The notes beneath the pieces were generated by a model. It saw only the letters and a list, made by a program, of their open reading frames with translations, did no database searches and was not told the origin of the DNA. A stretch of DNA of 11,816 bases from Pseudorhodobacter antarcticus (GTDB lineage: Bacteria; Pseudomonadota; Alphaproteobacteria; Rhodobacterales; Rhodobacteraceae), in the NCBI GenBank assembly GCA_945897655.1, contig CAMDHB010000066.1, positions 1 through 11,816 on the forward strand, written 5' to 3'. Shown here one piece after another: positions 5,197 through 11,816 of this stretch. Both the position numbers and the translations under genes were made by a program. Every line of letters begins with the position of its first letter. Position 1 is the first letter of the stretch.

Positions 5197-7926
5197 TCAG
5201 GCCAGTTTGCCGTGGCAGTGCTTGAACTTTTCCCCAGATCCGCAGGGGCAAGGGTCGTTCCGCGCCGGGGTTCCCCAGGTATTCGGGTCCGATTCGTTGA
5301 ACCCGGCCTTGGCCACCTTTTCCACGGCAGGGGCCGCAGGGGCCGCCACAGCGGGCGCTACGGGCGCAGCCAGTGCAGCGGGCGCCGCAGCGGCAGCCTG
5401 CTGGGCCAAGACCTGCGCGACCATCGCCTTTTGCTCCTCTGCCGTCATCGGCCGCACAAGAGACAGCTTCTGCGTTACCTCCTGCCGCAACGAATTCAGC
5501 AGGTTTTCAAACAGCGTGAACGCTTCCGTCTTGTATTCGTTCAGCGGGTCACGCTGGGCATAGCCACGGAAGCCCACCACAGTGCGCAAATGCTCCAGCG
5601 TTACCAGGTGCTCGCGCCACTTGGCGTCAATCGTTTGCAACAACAACTGCTTTTCGACCGAACGCATCGTCTCGGGGCCAAAGGCCTCCAGCTTTTGCGC
5701 CATCAACTTGTCGCTTTCGGCAACCAGACGCTCGCGCAGGACCGATTGGTCAACACCCTCTTCCGCGGCCCATTTGATGATGGGCAGATCCATGCCCATC
5801 TTCTCGATCACTGCCGCATAGAGGCCCGGCGCATCCCACTGATCAGCATAGGACTTGGGCGGCAGGTAGAAATCCACCAGATCCTCGGCCACCTGATGGC
5901 GCATGTCTTGAATGACTTCACCCAGATCCTGCGATTGCATGATCTCCAACCGCTGGCCAAAGATGGCCTTGCGTTGGTCGTTCATCACATCGTCGAACTT
6001 CAAAAGCTGCTTGCGGATGTCAAAGTTGCGGCCCTCAACCTTGGCTTGCGCCCGCTCCAGCGATTTGTTGACCCACGGATGCTCGATCGACTCGCCTTCT
6101 TTCAGGCCAAGCGTCGACAGGATTTTGTCCAGCCGCTCGGACCCAAAGATCCGCATCAGATCGTCTTCCAGGCTCAGGAAGAACGACGACCGCCCCGGGT
6201 CGCCCTGACGGCCCGACCGGCCGCGCAACTGGTTGTCAATCCGGCGGCTTTCATGGCGCTCGGTTGCAATCACGAACAGGCCGCCAGCGGCAATCACCGC
6301 CGCCTTTTCGCCTGCATGCTCTGCCTCGATCCGCTTGCGCACGTCATCTGGGTTCAGCTCCGGGTCAGCGGCAATCGCCTCCATCACCAGCAGTTCAACG
6401 TTACCGCCCAGTTGAATGTCGGTACCCCGGCCTGCCATGTTGGTGGCAATCGTCACGGCGTTCAACTTGCCCGCATCTGCCACGATCTTGGCTTCCTGCT
6501 CATGCTGGCGGGCGTTCAGCACATTGTGCGTGATACCGGACTGTTTCAGCATGTCCGACAGGAACTCCGACTTTTCAATCGAGGTGGTGCCCACCAGCAT
6601 CGGCTGGCCCTTGGCATTCGCTTCCTTGATGATCTTGACGATGCCTTCGTACTTTTCCCGCGCGGTGCGGAACACGGCATCATGGTCATCTGTCCGCATC
6701 ACGGGCCGGTTCGTCGGCACTTCGACAACGCCCAGCTTGTAAATCTCCATGAATTCATCTGCTTCGGTCGATGCCGTGCCGGTCATCCCGGCCAGCTTGT
6801 CGTACAGCCGGAAATAATTCTGGAACGTCACCGAGGCGAGGGTCACGTTCTCCGGCTGAACCTTGACCCGTTCCTTGGCCTCGATCGCCTGATGCAAACC
6901 TTCCGACAACCGCCGCCCGCGCATCATGCGGCCAGTGAATTCGTCCACCAGCATCACTTCGCCATCCTTGACGATGTACTGCTGATCCTTGTGGAACAAC
7001 TTGTGCGCCCGCAGCGCCTGCGTGACATGGTGCACCAGCGTCGTACTTTCCGGATCGTAGAGCGATTGGCCATCCGGCAGCAAACCCGCCGCCGACAGAC
7101 GCTGCTCGATGAACTCGTTGCCCTCTTCGGTATAGGTCGCGTTACGGGTCTTTTCGTCCAGCTTGAAATGCGCCTCGGTCAGTTCGGGGATGAAGGCATC
7201 CACCTTCTGATACAGGTCACTCCGGTCCTGCGAGGGCCCCGAAATGATCAGCGGCGTGCGCGCCTCGTCGACCAGAATCGAATCAACTTCGTCGACAATC
7301 GCAAAGTTGTGCCCGCGCTGCGACATCTCCGGGATGCTGCCCTTCATGTTGTCGCGCAGATAATCGAACCCAAGTTCGTTGTTGGTCGCATAGGTGATGT
7401 CGGCGGCATAGGCCGCGCGCTTTTCCATGTCACCTTGAAACGGATAGACAACCCCGGTCGTCAGCCCCAACGCCCCGTACACCTTGCCCATCCAGCCCGC
7501 ATCCCGCTTGGCCAGATAGTCGTTCACGGTCACCACATGCACGCCCTTGCCGGTCAGCGCATTCAGATAGGCCGGAAAAGTCGCCACCAGCGTCTTGCCC
7601 TCGCCCGTGCGCATTTCCGCAATGTTGCCCCGGTGCAGGAAAATCCCACCCATCAACTGCACATCAAACGCTCTGAGCCCCAGGGCCCGCCGTGCCGCCT
7701 CGCGGCAATTGGCAAAGGCTTCCGGCAGCAGCGCATCCAGGCTTTCACCACCCTCCTGCGCCCGCTTTTGAAACTCGGCCGTCTTGGCCTTGATCCCGTC
7801 ATCGCTCAGCGCCGCAAACTGCGGCTCCAATGCGTTGATTTTGGCCACAAGCGGACGCACCGCCTTGACCGCACGGTCATTGGGTGTGCCAAAAACCATT
7901 TTTGCAAGTGAACCAAGACCCAGCAT
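5197..7926 (-). CDS. secA: Protein translocase subunit SecA
   Basis: ATPase motor that pushes unfolded preproteins through the SecYEG channel from the cytoplasmic face of the inner membrane. Its 909 aa match the family length (E. coli 901). Motifs in order: Walker A MRTGEGKT (105-112), the TVNDYLAKRDA segment (133-143), Walker B DEVD (212-215) followed by the EARTPLIISG segment, GTDIQLGG of the second motor domain, and the arginine-finger block around ESRRIDNQLRGRSGRQGDPG. An Ala/Pro-rich linker (about 845-885) precedes a complete C-terminal zinc-binding tail CPCGSG...KHCH (C893, C895, C904, H905), which binds SecB and phospholipid. ATG 7926-7924 has GGAG about 8 bases upstream. A good promoter candidate (8061-8088) would give a leader of roughly 125 bases containing a terminator-like hairpin. 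It is divergent from the PPIase gene, whose product is itself exported. Intact; no anomalies. Confidence 0.99.
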   Translation of the reverse strand: MLGLGSLAKMVFGTPNDRAVKAVRPLVAKINALEPQFAALSDDGIKAKTAEFQKRAQEGGESLDALLPEAFANCREAARRALGLRAFDVQLMGGIFLHRGNIAEMRTGEGKTLVATFPAYLNALTGKGVHVVTVNDYLAKRDAGWMGKVYGALGLTTGVVYPFQGDMEKRAAYAADITYATNNELGFDYLRDNMKGSIPEMSQRGHNFAIVDEVDSILVDEARTPLIISGPSQDRSDLYQKVDAFIPELTEAHFKLDEKTRNATYTEEGNEFIEQRLSAAGLLPDGQSLYDPESTTLVHHVTQALRAHKLFHKDQQYIVKDGEVMLVDEFTGRMMRGRRLSEGLHQAIEAKERVKVQPENVTLASVTFQNYFRLYDKLAGMTGTASTEADEFMEIYKLGVVEVPTNRPVMRTDDHDAVFRTAREKYEGIVKIIKEANAKGQPMLVGTTSIEKSEFLSDMLKQSGITHNVLNARQHEQEAKIVADAGKLNAVTIATNMAGRGTDIQLGGNVELLVMEAIAADPELNPDDVRKRIEAEHAGEKAAVIAAGGLFVIATERHESRRIDNQLRGRSGRQGDPGRSSFFLSLEDDLMRIFGSERLDKILSTLGLKEGESIEHPWVNKSLERAQAKVEGRNFDIRKQLLKFDDVMNDQRKAIFGQRLEIMQSQDLGEVIQDMRHQVAEDLVDFYLPPKSYADQWDAPGLYAAVIEKMGMDLPIIKWAAEEGVDQSVLRERLVAESDKLMAQKLEAFGPETMRSVEKQLLLQTIDAKWREHLVTLEHLRTVVGFRGYAQRDPLNEYKTEAFTLFENLLNSLRQEVTQKLSLVRPMTAEEQKAMVAQVLAQQAAAAAPAALAAPVAPAVAAPAAPAVEKVAKAGFNESDPNTWGTPARNDPCPCGSGEKFKHCHGKLA

Positions 7927-7943
7927 GTTTTCTCCGCCTGGCC

Positions 7944-7972
7944 AAAAAACTACTGTCAGGGGGTCCTGACAG
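7944..7972 (-). promoter_or_regulatory. Terminator-like hairpin with T-run in the secA leader (possible attenuator)
   Basis: CTGTCAGG (7953-7960) and CCTGACAG (7965-7972) form a perfect 8-bp inverted repeat with a 4-base loop. On the - strand it is followed by TAG and six T (7949-7944), the shape of an intrinsic terminator, and it ends 17 bases before the secA start codon. It cannot be the end of the PPIase gene, which runs the other way. AGGGGG of the upstream leader (complement of 7995-8000) could pair with CCCCCT of the hairpin (complement of 7958-7963) and open it. It could also be a DNA operator dyad. Pairing is seen; control of secA is inferred. Confidence 0.5.
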
Positions 7973-8060
7973 GATCGTGTGTGCCTCAGTCTTGCCCCCT
8001 CCCGCCACCTTCCTTAGAAGGGCCAAGAAGCCTGCCAACCCACCGCACGCGACCGTTGCG

Positions 8061-8088
8061 ATTTAAGGGCTGCCCGGCGGATAGTCAA
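8061..8088 (-). promoter_or_regulatory. Candidate secA promoter (sigma70 type)
   Basis: On the - strand TTGACT (8088-8083) is followed after 16 bases by TTAAAT (8066-8061), matching 5 of 6 and 4 of 6 consensus bases. Transcription would begin near 8053-8055 and give a secA leader of about 125 bases. The rest of the divergent region (7927-8126) holds the leader hairpin described separately. On the + strand there is only a poor match, TTGCGA (8056-8061) with GATAGT (8080-8085) at 18 bases, as a possible promoter for the PPIase gene. Confidence 0.45.
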
Positions 8089-8126
8089 CGCCGCCAAGGC
8101 CCGCGGCACGATCAGGAGCGTGTGAG

Positions 8127-8972
8127 ATGATGAAGTTTTCAAGGTTCTGCGGCACATTGGCTCTCGGGCTGGGATTCGCACTGCCCGCCGTGGCCCAAGA
8201 CCCAACGGCAACGACGGTTCTGGCAACCGTCAACGGTGTCGAGATCACGCTGGGCGACCTGATCGTCACCCGTGACGGCCTGCCCGACCAGTACAAGGCC
8301 CTGCCCGATGACGTTCTGTTCAAGGGCCTCTTGGACCAATTGGTCCAGCAAGAGGCGCTGATGCAGTCCCTGGGCGCCACCCTGACCACGCGCGACACCC
8401 TTGCCCTGCTCGACCAGCGCAGAAACTACCTGGCCAACGTCGCCGTCAGCGCCGGCATCGCCGCCGCCGTGACCGAGGAGACCATCCAGGCCGCCTATGA
8501 CGCCAAGTACAAAGAGGCCGTGCCGACGCTCGAATACCACGCCTCCCACATCCTGGTTGATTCCGAAGAGAAATCGGCCGCCCTTCTGAAACAAATTCAG
8601 GACGGCGCCGCCTTTGCCGAAGTGGCCAAAGCCAACTCCACCGACGGCTCCGCAGCCTCCGGCGGCGATCTGGGCTGGTTCGGCACGGGTGCCATGGTCA
8701 AACCGTTCGAAGATGCCGTCATTGCCGCCAAAGTGGGCGAGGTTGCAGGCCCCATCAAAACCGATTTCGGCTGGCACCTGATCCTCGTCACCGAAACCCG
8801 CAACTCCGCCGCCCCGACACTGGACGAGGTGCGTGCCGACATTGGTGCGGAATTGCAAAAGACGGCAATTGGTGACTTTATCAAATCTGTCACGGATGCA
8901 GCCCAGATTACCCGCACCGAGACTGTGATTGACCCCGCGGTGATCAAGGACCTAACTCTGCTGGACAAGTGA
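8127..8972 (+). CDS. Secreted parvulin-type peptidyl-prolyl cis-trans isomerase
   Basis: Periplasmic foldase of the SurA/PrsA/PpiD parvulin group that catalyses cis-trans isomerisation at proline bonds of exported proteins. The 281-aa product starts with a Sec signal peptide: hydrophobic core about 8-20, cleavage after AVA at 21-23. Residues about 27-130 are a helical chaperone-like segment. The rotamase domain spans about 136-225: YHASHILV (137-144), FAEVAKANSTDGSAASGGDLGWFG (163-186) and FGWHLILV (214-221), including the conserved histidines H138, H141 and H217. A helical tail follows. ATG 8127 fits AGGAG (8114-8118) at 8 bases better than the adjacent ATG 8130. It is divergent from secA and 21 bases upstream of argJ, so the two are probably co-transcribed. 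No lipobox is present, so it is not a PrsA-style lipoprotein. The family is certain; assignment to surA is not justified by length (about 430 aa with two rotamase domains in E. coli). Confidence 0.92.
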   Translation: MMKFSRFCGTLALGLGFALPAVAQDPTATTVLATVNGVEITLGDLIVTRDGLPDQYKALPDDVLFKGLLDQLVQQEALMQSLGATLTTRDTLALLDQRRNYLANVAVSAGIAAAVTEETIQAAYDAKYKEAVPTLEYHASHILVDSEEKSAALLKQIQDGAAFAEVAKANSTDGSAASGGDLGWFGTGAMVKPFEDAVIAAKVGEVAGPIKTDFGWHLILVTETRNSAAPTLDEVRADIGAELQKTAIGDFIKSVTDAAQITRTETVIDPAVIKDLTLLDK

Positions 8973-8993
8973 TCCCGCACCAAGGAGACGGCT

Positions 8994-10322
8994 ATGGCAA
9001 AGACCGATTGGAAAGCCGAAGCAAAGGCAATGAAAAAGCAGCTTAAACTGCTGCGTGAGGCGGCTATTCCTGCCGTCCCGCCGAAGAAGGCCAAACCCGT
9101 CTCCCCCCTTGCCCCCGCCACCTTCCCCGACCTGCCCCGAATCGCCGGGGTGGAATTCGCGGCCTGCGAAGCCGGGGTGCGCTACAAGAACCGCCGCGAC
9201 GTGATGCTGATCCGCTTGGCCCCCGGCACCGCAATGGCGGGCGTCTTTACCCGCTCCACCACCCGCTCGGCCTGCGTGCGCGATTGTCAGGCCAAACTGG
9301 CCGTCAAGGCCCCCGCCGACATCGGTGCCGCCATCATCGTGAACTCCGGAAACTCCAACGCCTTCACCGGTCAGGTGGGGGAGGAGGCTGTTGCCGCCGT
9401 CACCACCGCCACCGCCGCGGCCCTGGGCCTCCCCGCCACCCGGGTGTTCTCCTCCTCGACCGGGGTCATTGGCGAACCCCTGCCACATGACCGCATCACC
9501 ACCGTCATCCCGCAACTGGTGGCCGATCTCAGCGACGATGCCATCGACATGGCGGCCCAAGCCATGATGACCACCGACACCTTCCCCAAGGGCGCATCGG
9601 CCACCATCGCGGGCGAGGGCGGGCCGATCCACATCGCAGGCATCGCCAAAGGCTCGGGCATGATCGCCCCCGACATGGCCACGATGCTGGTCTATATCTT
9701 CACCGATGCGAAGATCACCGCCAACGCCCTGCAACGCCTCCTGTCCAAACACGTCGACGCCACCTTCAACTCCATCACCGTTGACAGCGACACCTCCACC
9801 TCCGACACGCTCCTCCTCGCCGCCACCGGCCTCTCCCCCGCCGCCCCGCCCAAAGGCCCGGTCCTGAAGGCGTTTGAGGCCGCCTTGCACGACGTCATGC
9901 GCAACCTCGCCCACCAGGTCGTCCGCGACGGTGAAGGCGCCACCAAATTCGTCGAGGTCCGCGTGACCGGCGCCGCCACCGACGACGACGCCCACAAGGT
10001 CGCCCTCGCCATCGCCAATTCCCCCCTCGTCAAGACCGCCATCGCAGGCCAGGACCCGAACTGGGGCCGTATCGTCGCCGCCATCGGCAAATCGGGCGCG
10101 CAGGCTGACCGCGACAGCCTGACGATCCGCTTTGGCGACATCACGGTCGCCAAAAACGGCTGGCGCGACCCCGACTACCGCGAGGAAGACGGCGCTGCCT
10201 ACATGCTGCAACCCGAACTTGTGATCGGTGTCGACATGGGGCTAGGCAAATCCAACCGCTCAGTCTGGACCTGCGACCTCACTGCCCGCTACATCGAAAT
10301 CAACGCCGACTACCGCTCCTGA
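8994..10322 (+). CDS. argJ: Bifunctional glutamate N-acetyltransferase / amino-acid acetyltransferase ArgJ
   Basis: Arginine biosynthesis enzyme of the acetyl-recycling pathway. It moves the acetyl group from N-acetylornithine to glutamate, and bifunctional members also use acetyl-CoA. The 442-aa precursor has NSGNSNAFTG (117-126), the SSTGVIGE segment (153-161), KGSGMIAPDMATML (219-232), and the conserved GQDPNWGRIVAAIG and INADYRS end. ArgJ self-cleaves before the Thr of the ATML motif, here T230, which becomes the N-terminal nucleophile of the beta chain, so two chains are expected. AAGGAG (8982-8987) sits 6 bases before ATG 8994, supporting this start. That leaves an unusual Lys-rich N-terminal extension of about 35 residues before the usual SPLAP beginning. 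It lies 21 bases behind the PPIase gene and is followed by two strong hairpins before mutT. Intact, with no missing catalytic residue. Confidence 0.97.
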   Translation: MAKTDWKAEAKAMKKQLKLLREAAIPAVPPKKAKPVSPLAPATFPDLPRIAGVEFAACEAGVRYKNRRDVMLIRLAPGTAMAGVFTRSTTRSACVRDCQAKLAVKAPADIGAAIIVNSGNSNAFTGQVGEEAVAAVTTATAAALGLPATRVFSSSTGVIGEPLPHDRITTVIPQLVADLSDDAIDMAAQAMMTTDTFPKGASATIAGEGGPIHIAGIAKGSGMIAPDMATMLVYIFTDAKITANALQRLLSKHVDATFNSITVDSDTSTSDTLLLAATGLSPAAPPKGPVLKAFEAALHDVMRNLAHQVVRDGEGATKFVEVRVTGAATDDDAHKVALAIANSPLVKTAIAGQDPNWGRIVAAIGKSGAQADRDSLTIRFGDITVAKNGWRDPDYREEDGAAYMLQPELVIGVDMGLGKSNRSVWTCDLTARYIEINADYRS

Positions 10323-10351
10323 CATTCATTTCGGCCCAAATACTCCACATC

Positions 10352-10378
10352 GCGACAAAGTCCTTTCGGACTTTGCGC
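10352..10378 (+). terminator. Strong hairpin downstream of argJ (terminator or intergenic repeat, part 1)
   Basis: CAAAGTCC (10356-10363) and GGACTTTG (10368-10375) pair perfectly around TTTC. GCG (10352-10354) and CGC (10376-10378) extend the stem to 11 bp with one bulged A. It starts 30 bases after the argJ stop and is followed only by TTTGGG, so it is a poor classical terminator. The sequence style reminds me of recurrent intergenic palindromes in Rhodobacteraceae, which I cannot test here. Confidence 0.55.
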
Positions 10379-10385
10379 TTTGGGT

Positions 10386-10406
10386 CCGGGGGTGTGAAAC
10401 CCCCGG
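10386..10406 (+). repeat. Second hairpin in the argJ-mutT gap (part 2)
   Basis: CCGGGGGT (10386-10393) and ACCCCCGG (10399-10406) form a perfect 8-bp, very GC-rich stem around GTGAA. It ends 10 bases before the AAGGG ribosome binding site of mutT (10417-10421). Together with the hairpin at 10352-10378 it fills most of the 105-base gap. It may be part of a dispersed extragenic palindrome or a leader structure of mutT. Confidence 0.5.
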
Positions 10407-10427
10407 GGGCATCAACAAGGGCTCTCA

Positions 10428-10826
10428 ATGAAAACCTTGCTCGTCTCAGCCGTCGCCCTGATCGACCCCGAAGGCCGCATCCTGCTGGCCCAACGCCCCC
10501 CCGGCAAATCCTTGGCCGGCCTTTGGGAATTCCCCGGCGGCAAGGTCGAACCCGGTGAGACACCCGAACAGGCCCTGATTCGCGAACTCAAAGAGGAAAT
10601 CGGCATCGACACCTGGTCGTCCTGCCTCGCCCCCCTGACCTTCGCCAGCCACAGCTACCCCGATTTCCACCTGCTGATGCCGCTTTTTGCCTGCCGCCGC
10701 TGGGATGGCATCCCCAGCCCCCGCGAAGGCCAAACCCTCGCCTGGGTCCGCCCCAGCGCCTTGCGCGACTACCCCATGCCCCCCGCCGACCTGCCCCTGA
10801 TCCCCATTCTGCGCGACTGGCTATAA
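10428..10826 (+). CDS. mutT: MutT-type Nudix hydrolase (8-oxo-dGTP diphosphatase)
   Basis: Cytoplasmic enzyme that hydrolyses oxidised 8-oxo-dGTP to the monophosphate, keeping it out of DNA. The 132-aa product matches E. coli MutT in length (129). A complete Nudix box GX5EX7REUXEEXGU spans residues 38-60: G38, E44, then RELKEEIGI at 52-60 with the metal-binding glutamates. Flanking motifs are also MutT-like: LLAQRPPGKSLAGLWEFPGG (19-38) and the LAWVRPSAL region (105-112). ATG 10428 is preceded by AAGGG (10417-10421) at 6 bases. It follows argJ in the same direction, with two hairpins between. Other Nudix enzymes share the box, but the GLWEFPGGK context and size favour MutT. It converges on infB across a shared terminator. 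Confidence 0.93.
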   Translation: MKTLLVSAVALIDPEGRILLAQRPPGKSLAGLWEFPGGKVEPGETPEQALIRELKEEIGIDTWSSCLAPLTFASHSYPDFHLLMPLFACRRWDGIPSPREGQTLAWVRPSALRDYPMPPADLPLIPILRDWL

Positions 10827-10829
10827 AGC

Positions 10830-10860
10830 AAAAAGGCCCGAGGTTTCCCCCGGGCCCTTT
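10830..10860. terminator. Bidirectional terminator between mutT and infB
   Basis: GGCCCG (10835-10840) pairs with CGGGCC (10851-10856), and A/T tracts outside extend the stem past one unpaired C (10857). For infB (- strand) the stem is followed by TTTTT (10834-10830), a good intrinsic terminator. For mutT (+ strand) it is followed by CTTT, which is weaker. Its position between two convergent genes, 4 bases after the mutT stop, supports a shared role. Confidence 0.8.
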
Positions 10861-10866
10861 GCGTAG

Positions 10867-10884
10867 GTCGGGGTTAACCCCGAC
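10867..10884. repeat. Perfect 18-bp palindrome just after infB
   Basis: GTCGGGGTTAACCCCGAC is an uninterrupted palindrome with GTTAAC at the centre, 4 bases beyond the infB stop codon and 6 bases from the terminator stem. As RNA it would be a 7-bp stem with a TTAA loop. It may strengthen infB termination or stabilise the mRNA end. A protein-binding role is possible but unsupported. Confidence 0.6.
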
Positions 10885-10888
10885 TCCC

Positions 10889-11816
10889 TTACGCCAACGT
10901 GCGCTGAATCTCTTCCCGCTCGAAGATCTCGATCACGTCATCCTTGCGGATATCTTCATACCGCTCAAACGCCATCCCGCATTCCTGACCCGAGATCACT
11001 TCCTTGACCTCGTCCTTGAAGCGTTTCAGCGTCTTCAGCGTGCCCTCATGGATCACCACGTTATCCCGCAGCAACCGCACCCCAGCCGACCGGCGCGCAA
11101 TGCCCTCGGTGATCAGGCAACCTGCAACCTGGCCCACACCCGACACCTTGAAGACCTCCAGGATACGCGCATAGCCAATGAACGTCTCGCGCACTTCGGC
11201 TTTCAGCAAGCCTGACGCCGCCGCCTTGATGTCATCCACCAGATCATAGATGACCGAGTAATAGCGGATTTCCACACCCTTTTGCGTGGCCGACGCTCGC
11301 GCCGTCGCATTGGCGCGCACGTTGAACCCGATGATCGGCGCCCCCGAGGCTTCGGCCAGACCCACATCCGTGTCGGTGATCGCACCAACCCCGGAATGCA
11401 GCACCCGCACCCGCACCTCTTCGTTGCCAACCTTCTCCAGCGCCTGCACGATGGCTTCCGCCGAACCCTGCACGTCCGCTTTCACCAGCACCGGCAGTTC
11501 TGCAACCGACTGGTCCGCCTTGGCCTTGGCCATCAGCTGTTCCAGCGTAGTAGCAGCCCCAACAGCAGCCCGCTTGTCCTTGGTGGTCTTCGAACGATAG
11601 TCCGCGATTTCCCGCGCCTGCGCCTCGGTTTCCACCACGTTCAGCGTGTCACCTGCATGCGGTGTGCCCGACAGACCCAGCACCTCGACCGGAACCGACG
11701 GCCCAGCCTCGGTCACAGTCTCGCCCTTGTCGTTGACCAGCGCGCGGACCTTGCCCCACTGCTCGCCCACAACAAAGATGTCGCCCTTGCGCAGCGTGCC
11801 GTTCGAAACCAGAACC
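10889..11816 (-). CDS. infB: Translation initiation factor IF-2, C-terminal part (5' end outside window)
   Basis: GTPase that brings initiator fMet-tRNA to the 30S subunit and promotes subunit joining. The frame stays open to the window edge and shows the last 308 residues, starting VLVSNGTLRKGD, typical of the domain following the GTPase. Next comes the GEQWGKVRALVND segment of domain II, then domain III (VLVKADVQGSAEAIVQAL to about VIYDLVDDIK). The C-terminal beta-barrel that binds fMet-tRNA follows (GYARILEVFKVSGVGQVAGC through GQECGMAFERYEDI). It ends ERE-EIQRTLA with stop TAA at 10891-10889. The GTP-binding motifs and N-terminus lie outside the window. A good T-run terminator follows. 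The GTG at 11770 is internal, not a start. Confidence 0.98.
   Translation of the reverse strand, partial: VLVSNGTLRKGDIFVVGEQWGKVRALVNDKGETVTEAGPSVPVEVLGLSGTPHAGDTLNVVETEAQAREIADYRSKTTKDKRAAVGAATTLEQLMAKAKADQSVAELPVLVKADVQGSAEAIVQALEKVGNEEVRVRVLHSGVGAITDTDVGLAEASGAPIIGFNVRANATARASATQKGVEIRYYSVIYDLVDDIKAAASGLLKAEVRETFIGYARILEVFKVSGVGQVAGCLITEGIARRSAGVRLLRDNVVIHEGTLKTLKRFKDEVKEVISGQECGMAFERYEDIRKDDVIEIFEREEIQRTLA

Noticed and set aside
5059..7911. A 950-codon open frame on the + strand, antisense to almost all of secA
   Set aside because: It is in codon register with secA, so its stops would need secA codons TTA, CTA or TCA, which this GC-rich genome avoids. The translation has no recognisable motif, while secA is unmistakable.
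7927..8008. A GTG-initiated small frame in the secA leader overlapping the secA start, as a SecM-like leader peptide
   Set aside because: The Shine-Dalgarno-like AAGGA is only 2 bases from the GTG, no signal or arrest-like sequence is visible, and it runs out of frame into secA.
8952..10211. A 419-codon open frame antisense to argJ, and similar in-register frames opposite radC, aox, the PPIase and the PstS/OmpA gene
   Set aside because: Same codon-bias shadow effect. The products are Gly/Val/Ala-rich low-complexity sequences without motifs.
1..11816. Mobile element, CRISPR, prophage, toxin-antitoxin or tRNA gene
   Set aside because: No transposase, integrase, direct-repeat array, paired small toxin-antitoxin genes or cloverleaf was found on either strand; gene spacing leaves little room.

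Overview
The window looks like an ordinary chromosomal housekeeping stretch from a GC-rich alphaproteobacterium, most likely Rhodobacterales (Rhodobacteraceae, roseobacter-type). This rests on the protein sequences, the strong G/C bias at third codon positions, and the order secA <- / -> PPIase-argJ-mutT, which I recall from this group. That is family knowledge, not a database result. Genus cannot be assigned. I see no tRNA, rRNA, CRISPR array, insertion sequence, integrase or prophage gene, and no gene-free stretch longer than about 200 bases.

Left part (1-2614, + strand): the 3' part of dnaJ (the chaperone partner of DnaK, cut at the HPD motif by the window edge), then a di-iron alternative ubiquinol oxidase (aox), then radC. 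Two consecutive inverted repeats lie between dnaJ and aox. A near-consensus CtrA-type site (TTAA-N7-GTAA) lies just before radC.

Middle part (2611-7926, - strand): secA, then a predicted membrane-anchored periplasmic protein of unknown function (309 aa), then a secreted protein fusing a PstS-like substrate-binding domain to an OmpA-type peptidoglycan-binding domain (500 aa). The last two genes are 17 bases apart and look co-transcribed. The 500-aa gene converges on radC and their stop codons overlap. The secA-proximal pair is the least understood part of the window.

Right part (7927-11816): a 200-base divergent region holds a good secA promoter candidate and a terminator-like hairpin inside the predicted secA leader. 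On the + strand follow a secreted parvulin-type peptidyl-prolyl isomerase, argJ (arginine biosynthesis) 21 bases behind it, and mutT (Nudix, 8-oxo-dGTP cleanup). The argJ-mutT gap carries two strong hairpins that resemble a dispersed intergenic repeat. mutT converges on the 3' part of infB (translation initiation factor IF-2) across a bidirectional terminator.

Functionally the region combines protein folding and export (DnaJ, SecA, periplasmic PPIase), envelope functions (PstS/OmpA fusion and partner), respiration (AOX), nucleotide and genome upkeep (MutT, RadC), arginine synthesis and translation. I did not find a defence, mobile or biosynthetic system. The items most worth a second look are regulatory (secA leader, aox leader, CtrA-like site before radC) and the uncharacterised PstS/OmpA pair.
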